From the NCBI GenBank assembly GCA_947502635.1, contig CANNAN010000005.1, positions 248,001-312,000 on the forward strand: DNA of 64,000 nt. The letters run 5' to 3'. The notes under the pieces were generated by a model. That model did not search any database. It was given only the letters and a program-made list of their open reading frames with translations, and was not told the origin of the DNA. Both the position numbers and the translations under genes were made by a program. Shown piece by piece: positions 18,227 through 27,119 of this stretch; the stretch's first letter is position 1; each line of letters begins with the position of its first letter. The stretch is from an uncultured Flavobacteriaceae bacterium. GTDB taxonomy: Bacteria; Bacteroidota; Bacteroidia; Flavobacteriales; Flavobacteriaceae.

Positions 18227-19264
18227 TTGAATAGAAAAACAAACCATACCATTCCTGTTAAGTATCATATGATATTTTGGTTAGGATACTTTCTTTTTAA
18301 CTTTGTAAGGTGGGGGAGTTATTTTAACGATTATTGGTATTCGTTAAAATCTAATTTAGTAGAATTTCCAATCCATATTGTAATTGTATATATTAATATA
18401 TTTATCTTAATTCCTAAATTTATACTTCACAAAAGATACATTGAATATATACTGTCGCTTAGTTTTATGTTAAGCATGGTGTACTTGGTTCGAACTGGGC
18501 TTAATTATCTTTTGGTAACAGAGGAAATTTGGCCCGAAGCCGAAGATCCTTCTCAGTTTATGGAGTTTAATCATATCATAGCTGTGATATTGGGTGAATT
18601 GTATGTTATTGGATTTGTAACTGCTATTAAATTACTCATCGATTGGTCTATAGAAAAACGACGAAACGAGGCTTTGGCAAAACTTCAAATGAGTACGGAG
18701 CTTAAATATTTGCGGACTCAAATACAACCTCATTTCTTTTTTAATACATTAAATAATTTATATGCATTGATTTTAGATAAATCGAATAATGCCGCAGGTT
18801 TGGTTCTTAAATTGTCTGATATGATGCAGTATATTTTATACGAAGTAAAAAGCTCTAAGGCTAGTTTATTAAAAGAAATAAGTCATATTAATAATTTTAT
18901 TGATATTGAGCGTTTAAGGTTTGATGACAATGTTGAAGTTGAAATGGATATTATCGGTAATATTGAAGACATTAATGTGCCGCCTTTATTGTTTTTATCT
19001 TTTGTTGAAAATTGTTTTAAGCATGGTATGAAAGATAATGACGAATTAGAAATTACAATGTGTTTTGATGTTTCTACAAGCGGCTTTTTAGAATTTACTA
19101 TAATTAATAATTTTAACCCTAAAACTCTGAAAGAAAGTGATAAGGGTATTGGGAATGAAAATGCTAAACGCCGATTAAATTTGCTGTTTTCCAACAATTA
19201 TATCTTAGATTTTAAAATTGAAAATAATAATTATAACTTGTTCTTAAAAATTCCTGTAAAATGA
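18227..19264 (+). CDS. LytS-type sensor histidine kinase (His_kinase family)
   Basis: 345 aa. Four hydrophobic segments (residues about 15-30, 45-65, 72-90, 115-138) are followed by a coiled linker and the phosphoacceptor box YLRTQIQPHFFFNTLNNLY, with His169. A compact HATPase_c domain has the N-box region SFVENCFKHGM and G-box DKGIGNENAKRRL. This is the LytS/YehU type, which phosphorylates a LytTR regulator, here the gene overlapping by 4 bases downstream (ATGA). The start is TTG at 18227; ATG at 18269 is an alternative that loses 14 residues. It is divergent from the GlcNAc susC operon and so probably senses its inducer directly or through a membrane partner. Confidence 0.9.
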   Translation: MNRKTNHTIPVKYHMIFWLGYFLFNFVRWGSYFNDYWYSLKSNLVEFPIHIVIVYINIFILIPKFILHKRYIEYILSLSFMLSMVYLVRTGLNYLLVTEEIWPEAEDPSQFMEFNHIIAVILGELYVIGFVTAIKLLIDWSIEKRRNEALAKLQMSTELKYLRTQIQPHFFFNTLNNLYALILDKSNNAAGLVLKLSDMMQYILYEVKSSKASLLKEISHINNFIDIERLRFDDNVEVEMDIIGNIEDINVPPLLFLSFVENCFKHGMKDNDELEITMCFDVSTSGFLEFTIINNFNPKTLKESDKGIGNENAKRRLNLLFSNNYILDFKIENNNYNLFLKIPVK

Positions 19265-19974
19265 AAATTAAGTGTATAATTATTGACGATGAGCCTTTAG
19301 CTATTACAGTAATTGAAAATCATTTGAAGAATTTCGATCATATTGAAGTTGTTGAAACATTTAATAATCCTTTAAAAGCCTATAGAGTACTGGAACAGGA
19401 AAAAATAGATTTAATTTTTCTAGATATAAATATGCCTGAGATGACGGGCTTTTCTTTTATAGAGAATCTAAGTTATAAACCATTAATTGTTATAACTACT
19501 GCTTATCGTGAATATGCCGTGAAGAGTTTTGAACTTAATATTTTAGATTATTTGGTAAAACCTATTCCATTTAATAGATTTTTAAAAACGATAAACAAAG
19601 TATACCAACAAGTATATATTGCTAATGGTTCTGCCGATTCTAGTTTGCAACAAGATCCCCATATTTTTTTAAAGGCCAATAAAAAATTACTTAAAATTAA
19701 CTTGAACGATATTCTATATATCGAAAGTTTAAAAGATTATATTAAAGTAACTACAACGTTGGGAGATTATGTAGTACATAAGTCACTTACAGCTATCACC
19801 GAAGAATTACCACAATCTAATTTTATACGAATTCATAGATCCTATACCGTTTCAATTAATAAAATTATAGCGCTAGAAGGTAATAAGGTTGAAATAGCTA
19901 ATAGAAAAATTCCTATTGGGCGCAACTATACAAAACAAGTCAAAGAGCGCATTTTTAATATTAAAGATGACTAA
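19261..19974 (+). CDS. LytTR-family response regulator
   Basis: 237 aa. The N-terminal receiver has IIIDDEPLA (acidic pocket), the phosphoacceptor Asp55 in LIFLDINMPEMTGF, and the conserved Lys in ILDYLVKPIPF. The C-terminal LytTR DNA-binding domain (about residues 135-235) shows FLKANKKLLKINLNDILYIE, DYIKVTT and the FIRIHRSYTVS strand. It is translationally coupled to the kinase gene upstream and lies between the susC operon and the permease/acyltransferase genes, so it is the obvious regulator of the GlcNAc locus. Its probable target is the 14-bp repeat pair at 18053-18087. Confidence 0.94.
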   Translation: MKIKCIIIDDEPLAITVIENHLKNFDHIEVVETFNNPLKAYRVLEQEKIDLIFLDINMPEMTGFSFIENLSYKPLIVITTAYREYAVKSFELNILDYLVKPIPFNRFLKTINKVYQQVYIANGSADSSLQQDPHIFLKANKKLLKINLNDILYIESLKDYIKVTTTLGDYVVHKSLTAITEELPQSNFIRIHRSYTVSINKIIALEGNKVEIANRKIPIGRNYTKQVKERIFNIKDD

Positions 19975-20020
19975 GAAAATTAAAATACTACTAACCATAC
20001 AATATACCTAATTAACAAAC

Positions 20021-21352
20021 ATGCCTGATAACCAAGAAATCGCATCTCAACCTAAAAATAACACATTAGTTCCTATACTTATCATTGCAGGATTATTTTT
20101 TATTCTTGGATTTGTTACGTGGATAAATGGTGCATTAATTCCATTTATGAAAACTATAAATGAACTAACCGATGCACAGTCTTATCTGGTAGTATCTGCA
20201 TCTTATATTTCATTTGTTGTTATGGCATTGCCTGCTTCTTATGTCATTAATAAAATTGGCTATAGAAAAGGGATGTCACTAGGTTTAATAATAATGGCAA
20301 TAGGAGCCTTAGTTTTTATCCCAGCCGCCGAAGCTAGAACCTATTGGATGTTTTTAGCAGCCATTTTTATACAAGGAGCGGGGATGACTTTATTACAAAC
20401 AGCTTCAAATCCTTATATAACTATTATAGGCCCTATTGAAAGTGCAGCAAAACGTATTGCCATTATGGGAATAGCTAATAAAGTAGCAGGCGCACTAGGT
20501 TCTGTAATATTTGGTGCTATTTTATTGTCGGGAATAGATGAGGTTAAAGAAAAACTAAACCTTGTGGATACTGCCGAAAAAGCTAATTTATTAAATACGA
20601 TGGCAGACAGTGTTGTTACGCCTTATATCGTTCTGGCAATTGTTTTGTTTTTACTAGGGATCTTAATTAGAAAAGCATCTCTGCCAGATGTTGAAGCGAA
20701 ACCTATTGAAGAATCGGAAACAGGTGGGAAAACAAAATCAAATATTTTACAATTTCCTCATTTATGGCTAGGCGTTTTAGCCTTGTTTGTTTACGTAGGT
20801 GTTGAGGTTGTTGCAGGAGATACTATTATTGCTTATGGCATATCATTAGACATTCCCGTAGAGCAAGCTAAGTTTTTTACTTTATTTACATTAATGGCTA
20901 TGGTAGCTACCTATGCTTTAGGCGTGTTTTTAATACCGAAATACATAAGCCAGGCTTTTGCCTTGAAAACAAGTGCTAGTTTAGGAATTATACTGTCATT
21001 TTGTATTGTGTATACAAGTGGTTTTACTTCAGTGCTTTTAGTTGCTGCATTAGGTATTGCTAATGCTTTAGTTTGGCCGGCTATCTGGCCATTGGCTTTA
21101 ACAGGGTTAGGTAAATTTACTAAAACAGCTTCGGCATTACTTATTATGGCTATTTCTGGAGGTGCTATTATTCCACCATTATATGGCGATTTAGTAGATA
21201 ATAAAAAGGAACATTTACTTGCTAGCGGGGTTGATGAAGTTACGGCTATGGCAGAGGCTGCGTCTTTTGGTTATTGGATTTTATTGCCGTGTTATGTCAT
21301 TATTCTTTATTATGCATTTTTTGGACATAAAGTAGGTCTTAAAAAAGCATAA
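20021..21352 (+). CDS. MFS sugar permease of the FucP/GluP/NagP group
   Basis: 443 aa with 12 predicted TM helices. Characteristic stretches are FFILGFVTWINGALIPFMKT (helix 1), GYRKGMSLGLIIMAIGALVF, GAGMTLLQTASNPY and GGAIIPPLYGDLVD, all typical of the FGHS symporter family. In GlcNAc regulons of marine bacteria this family supplies NagP, the inner-membrane GlcNAc permease. The neighbouring nagB fusion, GH20 and acyltransferase genes make GlcNAc the most likely substrate here. L-fucose, glucose or galactose are alternatives, since specificity is not readable by eye. It lies 46 bases after the regulator gene and is probably co-transcribed with the following gene. Confidence 0.9.
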   Translation: MPDNQEIASQPKNNTLVPILIIAGLFFILGFVTWINGALIPFMKTINELTDAQSYLVVSASYISFVVMALPASYVINKIGYRKGMSLGLIIMAIGALVFIPAAEARTYWMFLAAIFIQGAGMTLLQTASNPYITIIGPIESAAKRIAIMGIANKVAGALGSVIFGAILLSGIDEVKEKLNLVDTAEKANLLNTMADSVVTPYIVLAIVLFLLGILIRKASLPDVEAKPIEESETGGKTKSNILQFPHLWLGVLALFVYVGVEVVAGDTIIAYGISLDIPVEQAKFFTLFTLMAMVATYALGVFLIPKYISQAFALKTSASLGIILSFCIVYTSGFTSVLLVAALGIANALVWPAIWPLALTGLGKFTKTASALLIMAISGGAIIPPLYGDLVDNKKEHLLASGVDEVTAMAEAASFGYWILLPCYVIILYYAFFGHKVGLKKA

Positions 21353-21366
21353 AACCATTATTATTT

Positions 21367-22464
21367 ATGTCTGAAAAGAAACGAATTGAATCTGTTGATC
21401 TTTTAAGAGGATTTACTATTGTTGCGATGATTTTGGTGAATACACCTGGGGATTGGGGGCATGTCTATCCGCTTTTGTTGCATGCGGAATGGCATGGATT
21501 AACACCAACAGATTTAATATTTCCTTTTTTCTTATTCATTGTAGGTATTTCAATTTATTTCGCTTACAAAAACAAATCGAATAGTAAATCTACTTACAAA
21601 AAGATAATAATTAGAAGCTTAAAATTGATAGGGTTAGGGGTGTTTCTTAATCTGTTTTTACCTTATTTTCCTTTTGTTTCTAATTTTGAAACCTTACGAT
21701 TTCCAGGAGTACTTCAAAGAATTGGTTTGGTGTTTTTAGTGTCATCTGTATTGTATATTAATTGTAATTGGAAAAGTTTAGTTGCTATCTCTGTAACTAT
21801 TTTAGTTGGTTACTGGCTGTTTCTTGGGTTTGTGCCATTTCCAAACATGAATGGTATTTCTCCAACATTTGATAGAGCATCAAATAATTGGTCTAATTAT
21901 TTAGATTTAAAAATTTTAGGGAAACATATGTGGCAACCTGACTATGATCCAGAAGGCGTAATTAGTACGTTGCCAGCAATAGTAACATGTATTTCAGGGG
22001 TTCTTATTGGAAAATTGTTAGATGGGCTTACTAAAACTAGCCATCTATTTTTTGCAGGGCTTAGTTTATTGCTTTCTGGTTATTTGTTTCATGTATACTT
22101 TCCAATAAATAAAGCTATTTGGAGTAGCAGTTTTGTTTTGGTAACCAGTGGTTGGGGAACTCTAATTCTTGCTATTATTTATTATCTTAAAGATATCAAA
22201 GAATATAAATTCGGTACTATTTTTAAATATGTAGGGATGAATGCCATTACCATTTACTTTTTATCTAGTTTTATATCTAAATCGATGTCTTTGATAAAAG
22301 TTGGCGAAGATAATAATATTCATTCATGGCTTTACAATACCATTTTTCTACAAGATTTTTTTAGCCTTAAATTGTCTTCATTGCTGTATGGACTTACTGT
22401 TGTTCTTTTTTATGTTCTATTGGGCTATGTATTATACCTAAAAAAAATATTTATAAAAGTTTAA
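21367..22464 (+). CDS. NagX-like heparan-alpha-glucosaminide acetyltransferase family membrane protein
   Basis: 365 aa, about ten TM helices. It starts with RIESVDLLRGFTIVAMILVNTPGDW, and residues 35-60 read HAEWHGLTPTDLIFPFFLF, the signature of the HGSNAT/DUF5009 family. The conserved luminal/periplasmic His in the AEWHG loop is the proposed acetyl-carrying residue in the human enzyme. In bacteria such proteins (NagX) recur in GlcNAc/chitin loci, where they may acetylate glucosamine units at the inner membrane. It is 14 bases after the permease gene, supporting a joint uptake role. The C-terminus ends near a decayed region with a GH85 remnant. Confidence 0.88.
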   Translation: MSEKKRIESVDLLRGFTIVAMILVNTPGDWGHVYPLLLHAEWHGLTPTDLIFPFFLFIVGISIYFAYKNKSNSKSTYKKIIIRSLKLIGLGVFLNLFLPYFPFVSNFETLRFPGVLQRIGLVFLVSSVLYINCNWKSLVAISVTILVGYWLFLGFVPFPNMNGISPTFDRASNNWSNYLDLKILGKHMWQPDYDPEGVISTLPAIVTCISGVLIGKLLDGLTKTSHLFFAGLSLLLSGYLFHVYFPINKAIWSSSFVLVTSGWGTLILAIIYYLKDIKEYKFGTIFKYVGMNAITIYFLSSFISKSMSLIKVGEDNNIHSWLYNTIFLQDFFSLKLSSLLYGLTVVLFYVLLGYVLYLKKIFIKV

Positions 22465-22655
22465 GCGAATTAGATATAGATTGAAATGTCATGTATGGTT
22501 TATCATGCCTGTAGGTTTTCTTAATATGTTTATTCGGAACGTTATCGAAAACAAAATATATTTTGTTTGAAGATTTAAGCGAAGCTTGCTAGGAGGAATC
22601 TTATTCTTCTAAGGTATCTCGAACGTTTATCTTGAGTACTTCGATTTCGCTTCAT

Positions 22656-22919
22656 ATGAAAATCATATGGGCACCCGACGGAATGAGTGTTCTTGGTAAT
22701 TATATAAATGAGCAATCTAAATACAATTTCACACATTGGAGTTATATCGATCAAATTATTTGGTTTGGAGGAATATCTTCTCAAACTGTTTTAATACCAT
22801 CAAAGCCATGGGTAAATACGGCGCATAAAAATGGTGATAAGTTTATGGAAACATATTTTTTGCTCCTAATGTTTTCTTTCTCCTTTTATTGTGGAAGTAA
22901 TACAAACTACTTTTCCTAA
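22656..22919 (+). pseudogene. GH85 endo-beta-N-acetylglucosaminidase remnant
   Basis: A reading frame beginning near 22656 gives WAPDGMSVLGNYINEQSKYN, FTHWSYIDQIIWFGG and PSKPWVNTAHKNG, recognisable as the first part of a GH85 catalytic domain (family pattern FTHWxxID..., AAHKNGVxVxGTxFFxP). After METYF the expected FAPNV is found only in another frame (GCTCCTAATGTT near 22862), so there is a frameshift close to 22858. The fragment then breaks off at the duplicated wzc sequence at 22921. No signal peptide or C-terminal domains are present. It is inferred to be the leftover of an enzyme once working with the GlcNAc locus. Confidence 0.72.
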
Positions 22920-22920
22920 A

Positions 22921-23174
22921 CCATGTTAATTACGCCCTATGCAGATACAACTTTATATGTTATACGATCTCGTTTTACCAATAAAAAATTACTGTCTTAT
23001 TCTAATGAACTTATAGAATCTAACAAATTAGTTAACACGAGTTATTTATTAAATGGACTTATGCTAAGTAGATTATATGGCTATAATTATAATTATGGGT
23101 ACAACAATAATCTTAAAAAGCTTGGTACTCAAAAATACTAAGATAGAAATTTCTCTACTTTCTGTTTTTATAAA
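22921..23174 (+). pseudogene. Direct repeat copy B: truncated wzc 3' end
   Basis: About 97% identical to 8891-9157 over aligned bases. The coding part (22923-23141) keeps the wzc frame for LITPYADTTLYVIRSRF and the YGYN tail but lacks one 12-bp YGYN unit. A 1-bp deletion then switches the C-terminus to KKLGTQKY. There is no kinase core or plausible start, so it cannot be a functional kinase. It is joined directly to the GH85 remnant on its left. Confidence 0.88.
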
Positions 23175-23256
23175 AATCAGGTTTAGTTTTAGTAAGGCTT
23201 CAAAATCTTATTTTCTAAGTTATTTTTATAACCAAATAAATTTTTATAAATTTATG

Positions 23257-23285
23257 ACTTACAGTATAATAATAGCTGTAAGTCT
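23257..23285 (+). promoter_or_regulatory. Stem-loop upstream of the caspase operon
   Basis: GACTTACAG (23257-23265) and CTGTAAGTC (23277-23285) are perfectly complementary with an 11-base loop. There is no T-run, so it is not a classical terminator; it may insulate or regulate the operon starting at 23395. A second, bulged hairpin (CTCATATACTT with AAGTATGAG) follows at about 23330-23360. Confidence 0.4.
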
Positions 23286-23394
23286 CTCACTTAGAATTAT
23301 AATAGCAATGACATTTTGAATAAGGACATCTCATATACTTTAAGGGATTTAAGTATGAGGTTGTTTAATATATTTTAAACTTTTAACTATAGGT

Positions 23395-24549
23395 ATGGCA
23401 TTAGTATTTGATCATATAAGTGACGAGCCTCAAACACATGCATTTATAATTGGCGTAGGTGGTTACCCGTTTTTGTTTGGAGGAGTTAGTGAACAACAAC
23501 AAGCCATTGAGCATATTGGGCTTCTTAAACAGTTAACATCACCTCCTAAATCGGCATTAGCCTTTAGAGATGGACTTTTAGCTATAGAAAATCATCCCGA
23601 TATACACCATGACAAGCCTTTGGGGAGTATAGAGTTGTTAGTCTCACCATCGCCAGACGATCCAGAACCTGGAAATCCAGGAGAACCATTTGAAGCGGCT
23701 ACTTTTAATAATATTTCTAATGCTTATAATGCCTGGAAAACACGTTGCAATTCTCATAAAGGAAATGTTGCTATTTTCTTTTTCTGTGGACACGGTGTCG
23801 AAAAAATGGATCACTTTCTTCTGGCAGAAGACTTTGGGGATAACCCAAACAATCCTTGGCAAAAGAGTATTAACTTTGATATGACCCGAAGTGGTTTTCA
23901 TAGTTGTAAAGCAGATACACAATGTTTCTTTGTAGACGCTTGCAGACAGATTACTGGAGAAATGCTTACTAATGTTATAGTAGGTAATTCCCTGGATACT
24001 CCCAATTTATTAACCACCCCTTGTTTAAATGACTTGACTACCGAGGCTGCGGCAAAAACCAAAGCAGCGCATGGTCCAAAACGAAAACCATCTTATTTTA
24101 CGCAAGCCCTTTTAAAAAGCTTGAAAGGTATGGTGGCAGACAACAAAGGAAGAAATGGTTGGACGGTAACTACTGGGGACCTAGCAGTACATATTCAAAC
24201 CGTAATGGGGATTGTAAAACCAGGTCAAGATCATGTTGGTCGTTGCCCTAGTTTTCTAAAAACACCAGTCAATTTAATTCGTTTTGATGCTCCGCCTTCT
24301 GTCGAATTATCGATTGTCTGTAATCCAGATAATGCAACACCTTTAGCCGATTTAAGTTGTACAGATCTTAGTAGTCAAAACAAGCTAACCAGAAGCCCTA
24401 ATGGTATTGAGCCCTGGAAAATAGATGTTGTATCTGGGATATACGAATTGACTGCAGATTTTCAAAACTCAGAGTTTCAATCTTGCAGAAAACATGAAAT
24501 TATTAGTCCATTAGATAATTATAAAGAATTAAAATGCCTTCCACTATGA
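23395..24549 (+). CDS. Caspase-like (peptidase C14) protein
   Basis: 384 aa, no signal peptide. The N-terminal strand THAFIIGVGGYP is the usual opening of caspase/metacaspase domains. The catalytic His is His133 in AIFFFCGHGVE and the catalytic Cys is Cys183 in CFFVDACRQ, each after a hydrophobic beta-strand as in the CD-clan fold; the dyad is intact. Residues about 210-260 contain a long helix-rich section, and the last ~120 residues look like a beta-sandwich with several Cys. It is the first of five closely spaced genes and ends in an ATGA overlap with the next. Proteolytic targets and trigger are unknown; bacterial members often act in conflict or death modules, but that role is inferred here. 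Confidence 0.88.
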   Translation: MALVFDHISDEPQTHAFIIGVGGYPFLFGGVSEQQQAIEHIGLLKQLTSPPKSALAFRDGLLAIENHPDIHHDKPLGSIELLVSPSPDDPEPGNPGEPFEAATFNNISNAYNAWKTRCNSHKGNVAIFFFCGHGVEKMDHFLLAEDFGDNPNNPWQKSINFDMTRSGFHSCKADTQCFFVDACRQITGEMLTNVIVGNSLDTPNLLTTPCLNDLTTEAAAKTKAAHGPKRKPSYFTQALLKSLKGMVADNKGRNGWTVTTGDLAVHIQTVMGIVKPGQDHVGRCPSFLKTPVNLIRFDAPPSVELSIVCNPDNATPLADLSCTDLSSQNKLTRSPNGIEPWKIDVVSGIYELTADFQNSEFQSCRKHEIISPLDNYKELKCLPL

Positions 24550-26003
24550 GCAGTCTAAATATACATACCATCGTTAACAGTTTTGAGGCAAAACAAATCC
24601 CTAAAAAAATTAAAGTATTTGATAAAGACTTAAAAGAAGTGACATCCTTTTGGCTTAGAAGTAGGGATTCTGAATCTATAGAATTAGATTCTGGCATGTA
24701 TGTAATCACACTTGTGCTGCCTTCTGGAAAAGAAATGGAACAAGTTGTTGAAGTAGATTCTTCTCAAGGGGAGTGTAATATAGAATTTGATCTTTCCAAA
24801 ATAAGTCCTCACGAAAACCATGAATGGGCACACATGTCAAAACGGGTTACCGCTTCATCCAAGGTCAATTTAAACGATACTAAATATTTAGGTTCCTGGA
24901 TACGCCTTTGGCATTTAAGTAATAATAAATGGACGGTAAAAAAACTTCATATTACAGATTCTACATCATGGAACCAAGATGGGGTTAGTTATACGCTTCA
25001 TGTTAATCAAGAATTACAGTTTTTACAAGTAGGAGGTCCTGATATTCCATGGCGTTTTATCGCTCTGCCTCCTGCCCATGAGCTAAAATGCTTAATAAAA
25101 CCGAATGATGGTCCTACTAAAATTGTGCATCCACTGGAGGTAACTGTAACTACAGAAAACTGGGAAGCCGAAACCATCCTCACATTACTGGGTAATAATG
25201 CTAATGAAAAAGCAGAAGACCTCTACGAACAAACTTCTTTAAAAGAAGTCTCTGCCGAAGATTTATTATATGGTAAAATGACAAACCCCAGTGCTGCCGC
25301 TATCGGAGCTTATTATTTATTAAGACTGGAAAAGTTTGATAGACTTCACAATTGGGCAAAGAATCTTGCTAACTGGAAAGAATGGCTGCCAGATGGATCT
25401 GTTATTTGGGCATGGCAATTAATAAAAGAAGGCAGAAAATCTGGAAATATAGATTTAAACGAAATTCGATCCAGACTTTTACAGGCAGTAGATCGAGGCA
25501 TCCCTATTTATACAGAAGGTTTAAAATTACTTTTAGAAGGGCTTAAATTATTAAAATATACAAATAGAGAAGATGAAGAGGTTAAAAAGGCATTATTGAA
25601 AATAAACACCTATGCAGAAGCGGTAAATTGGAATTCTACCGTGACTATGTTTAATGGAGAACACCCAGACAGGCCGAGCAAAAAATCTCGAAAAGGGGCT
25701 CCCCGAGACACGAATAATCTAGCGTATATCTATGATGTTCCAGTAAAAGCGATGATAAGTATGACAGGTTTAACTCAAAATGATATTATTGAAGTAACAA
25801 CAGATGCTAACGAATCGGTAAAATTTAAAGTTGCAGAAGAAGGATTGTTTGAATCTGAAGAAGGAAGAAAATACAAGTCTATTTATAAGGCAGCTAACCA
25901 ATTAAAACGATCTAAAATCAACTTAAGGAATTTTGATATTAAATCTCCCAATATAGATTTAGAAGCCGAAATAAGAAAATTCAGAAAAGGAGATAAATAT
26001 TAA
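24546..26003 (+). CDS. Unrecognised conserved-looking protein paired with caspase
   Basis: 485 aa from ATG 24546, which overlaps the caspase stop as ATGA; ATG 24534 is possible but less likely. I do not recognise a named family. Residues about 15-85 look like a beta-sandwich (IKVFDKDLKEV, YVITLVLPSGKE). A second beta-rich stretch spans about 100-200. A helical core follows at about 215-330 with the striking segment PSAAAIGAYYLLRLEKF, then LHNWAKNLANWKEWLPDGS and VIWAWQLIKEG. A basic region (PSKKSRKGAPR) and a beta-rich C-terminus end the protein. There is no signal peptide or TM segment, so it is probably cytoplasmic. Tight coupling suggests a scaffold, inhibitor, sensor or substrate of the caspase, but this is only inference. 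Confidence 0.85.
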   Translation: MSSLNIHTIVNSFEAKQIPKKIKVFDKDLKEVTSFWLRSRDSESIELDSGMYVITLVLPSGKEMEQVVEVDSSQGECNIEFDLSKISPHENHEWAHMSKRVTASSKVNLNDTKYLGSWIRLWHLSNNKWTVKKLHITDSTSWNQDGVSYTLHVNQELQFLQVGGPDIPWRFIALPPAHELKCLIKPNDGPTKIVHPLEVTVTTENWEAETILTLLGNNANEKAEDLYEQTSLKEVSAEDLLYGKMTNPSAAAIGAYYLLRLEKFDRLHNWAKNLANWKEWLPDGSVIWAWQLIKEGRKSGNIDLNEIRSRLLQAVDRGIPIYTEGLKLLLEGLKLLKYTNREDEEVKKALLKINTYAEAVNWNSTVTMFNGEHPDRPSKKSRKGAPRDTNNLAYIYDVPVKAMISMTGLTQNDIIEVTTDANESVKFKVAEEGLFESEEGRKYKSIYKAANQLKRSKINLRNFDIKSPNIDLEAEIRKFRKGDKY

Positions 26004-26007
26004 GGTT

Positions 26008-27093
26008 ATGATAAAACTGAAATTTTTACCTGCAAGATTTGGAGACTGTATTTGGATAGAATATGGGAATGGGCAAAATATGAATCGCATATTAATTGAT
26101 GGCGGAACCGCTGGGACCAGACATGATATTAAGGCTGTAATTGAAAGCCTGCCTGAAGACGACAGACATTTTGAACTTATGGTTGTCACTCATATTGATA
26201 AGGACCATATTGCTGGTATTCTTGGACTTCTTAAGGAAAATGACCTGGGCTTTAAAGTTCGTGATTTTTGGTACAATGGGTTTAAGCATTTAACAGCAGT
26301 AGAAGAAATTATTAACGAAGATGATGAAGATTTTGGTGCTAAGCAAGGAGAACATCTTACCCAAGCTATTTTAAAACATGGGATTTCATGGAATGGTGAT
26401 TTCAATCATAAAGCAGTGGTAGTAAACTCAGACATACTTCCTAAAATAACCTTGCCAGGAGGCATGCAATTAACCCTGTTATCTCCTACGCCAGAACTTT
26501 TAGAAGACCTTAAACCCAAATGGGTAAAAGAGGTTACTAAAGCTAATATGATTCCAGGAGGTGTTTTACCAGCTGAGGAAGCAATAGATGAAGACGAAGA
26601 GGTTTTTGGTGAAGTTCCTATTCCAGACATAGATGCCTTGGCACAAACCCCTTTTCATGAAGATCATTCTGAAGCTAATGGTAGCAGTATTGCTTTTTTA
26701 GCAACCTTTAACACTAAATCGATACTTTTTTGCGGGGATGCTTTTCCGTCACAACTAGTTAAAGCACTTCATATTATAAATCCAGATCACAAGATAGATA
26801 TTGATCTTATGAAGGTTTCTCATCATGCAAGTTCTCATAACACAAGTCCTGAACTTTTAGAAAAAATAAATTGTAGTAATTATATAATCTCTACCAATGG
26901 ATCAACCTTTAAGCACCCTAAAGCAGATACTATTTCCCGAATTATAAAAACCTCTGGAGTTGGTACTCGCTTAATATTTAATTATAGATCTTCCATTAAT
27001 GAAATATGGGGTTTGAATTCCCTTAAAAATACTCATAATTATGAAGCCGTTTATCCTGAAGCTGGCCAAGATGGGATCGAAATAGAATTGTAA
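26008..27093 (+). CDS. ComEC-like metallo-beta-lactamase-fold hydrolase
   Basis: 361 aa, soluble. LIDGGTAGTRHDI and the metal motif VVTHIDKDHIAG (His62, Asp66, His67, with Asp64 in place of the second His) match the ComEC/Rec2-type MBL subfamily. Further ligands are in FCGDAF and KVSHHASSHNTS near the C-terminus, so the dinuclear metal site looks complete. ComEC-like domains are nucleases or phosphodiesterases, and stand-alone versions are frequent in bacterial conflict loci. It lies 4 bases after the previous gene. An acidic insert (EEAIDEDEEVFGE, about residues 190-205) is unusual. A nuclease or phosphodiesterase role is inferred from family. Confidence 0.9.
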   Translation: MIKLKFLPARFGDCIWIEYGNGQNMNRILIDGGTAGTRHDIKAVIESLPEDDRHFELMVVTHIDKDHIAGILGLLKENDLGFKVRDFWYNGFKHLTAVEEIINEDDEDFGAKQGEHLTQAILKHGISWNGDFNHKAVVVNSDILPKITLPGGMQLTLLSPTPELLEDLKPKWVKEVTKANMIPGGVLPAEEAIDEDEEVFGEVPIPDIDALAQTPFHEDHSEANGSSIAFLATFNTKSILFCGDAFPSQLVKALHIINPDHKIDIDLMKVSHHASSHNTSPELLEKINCSNYIISTNGSTFKHPKADTISRIIKTSGVGTRLIFNYRSSINEIWGLNSLKNTHNYEAVYPEAGQDGIEIEL

Positions 27094-27119
27094 CCAACAA
27101 ATTAATAAACTAATGCCTT

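Noticed and set aside
22923-23141. A possible 72-aa gene with a Wzc-like tail
   Set aside because: It is a truncated, frameshifted copy of the wzc 3' end without a kinase core or leader; annotated as a duplicated fragment instead.
8891-23174. Classical transposon or ICE with its own integrase
   Set aside because: The repeats are genuine, but no transposase, integrase, relaxase or terminal inverted repeats occur between them.
23077-23319. An 80-codon reading frame across the duplicated tail and beyond
   Set aside because: Out of frame with the wzc homology, low-complexity AT-rich composition and overlapping a hairpin; no sign of being a gene.
24534-24545. Earlier ATG for the caspase partner gene
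   Set aside because: Four extra residues (MPST) only; the ATGA overlap at 24546 is the more typical coupled start.
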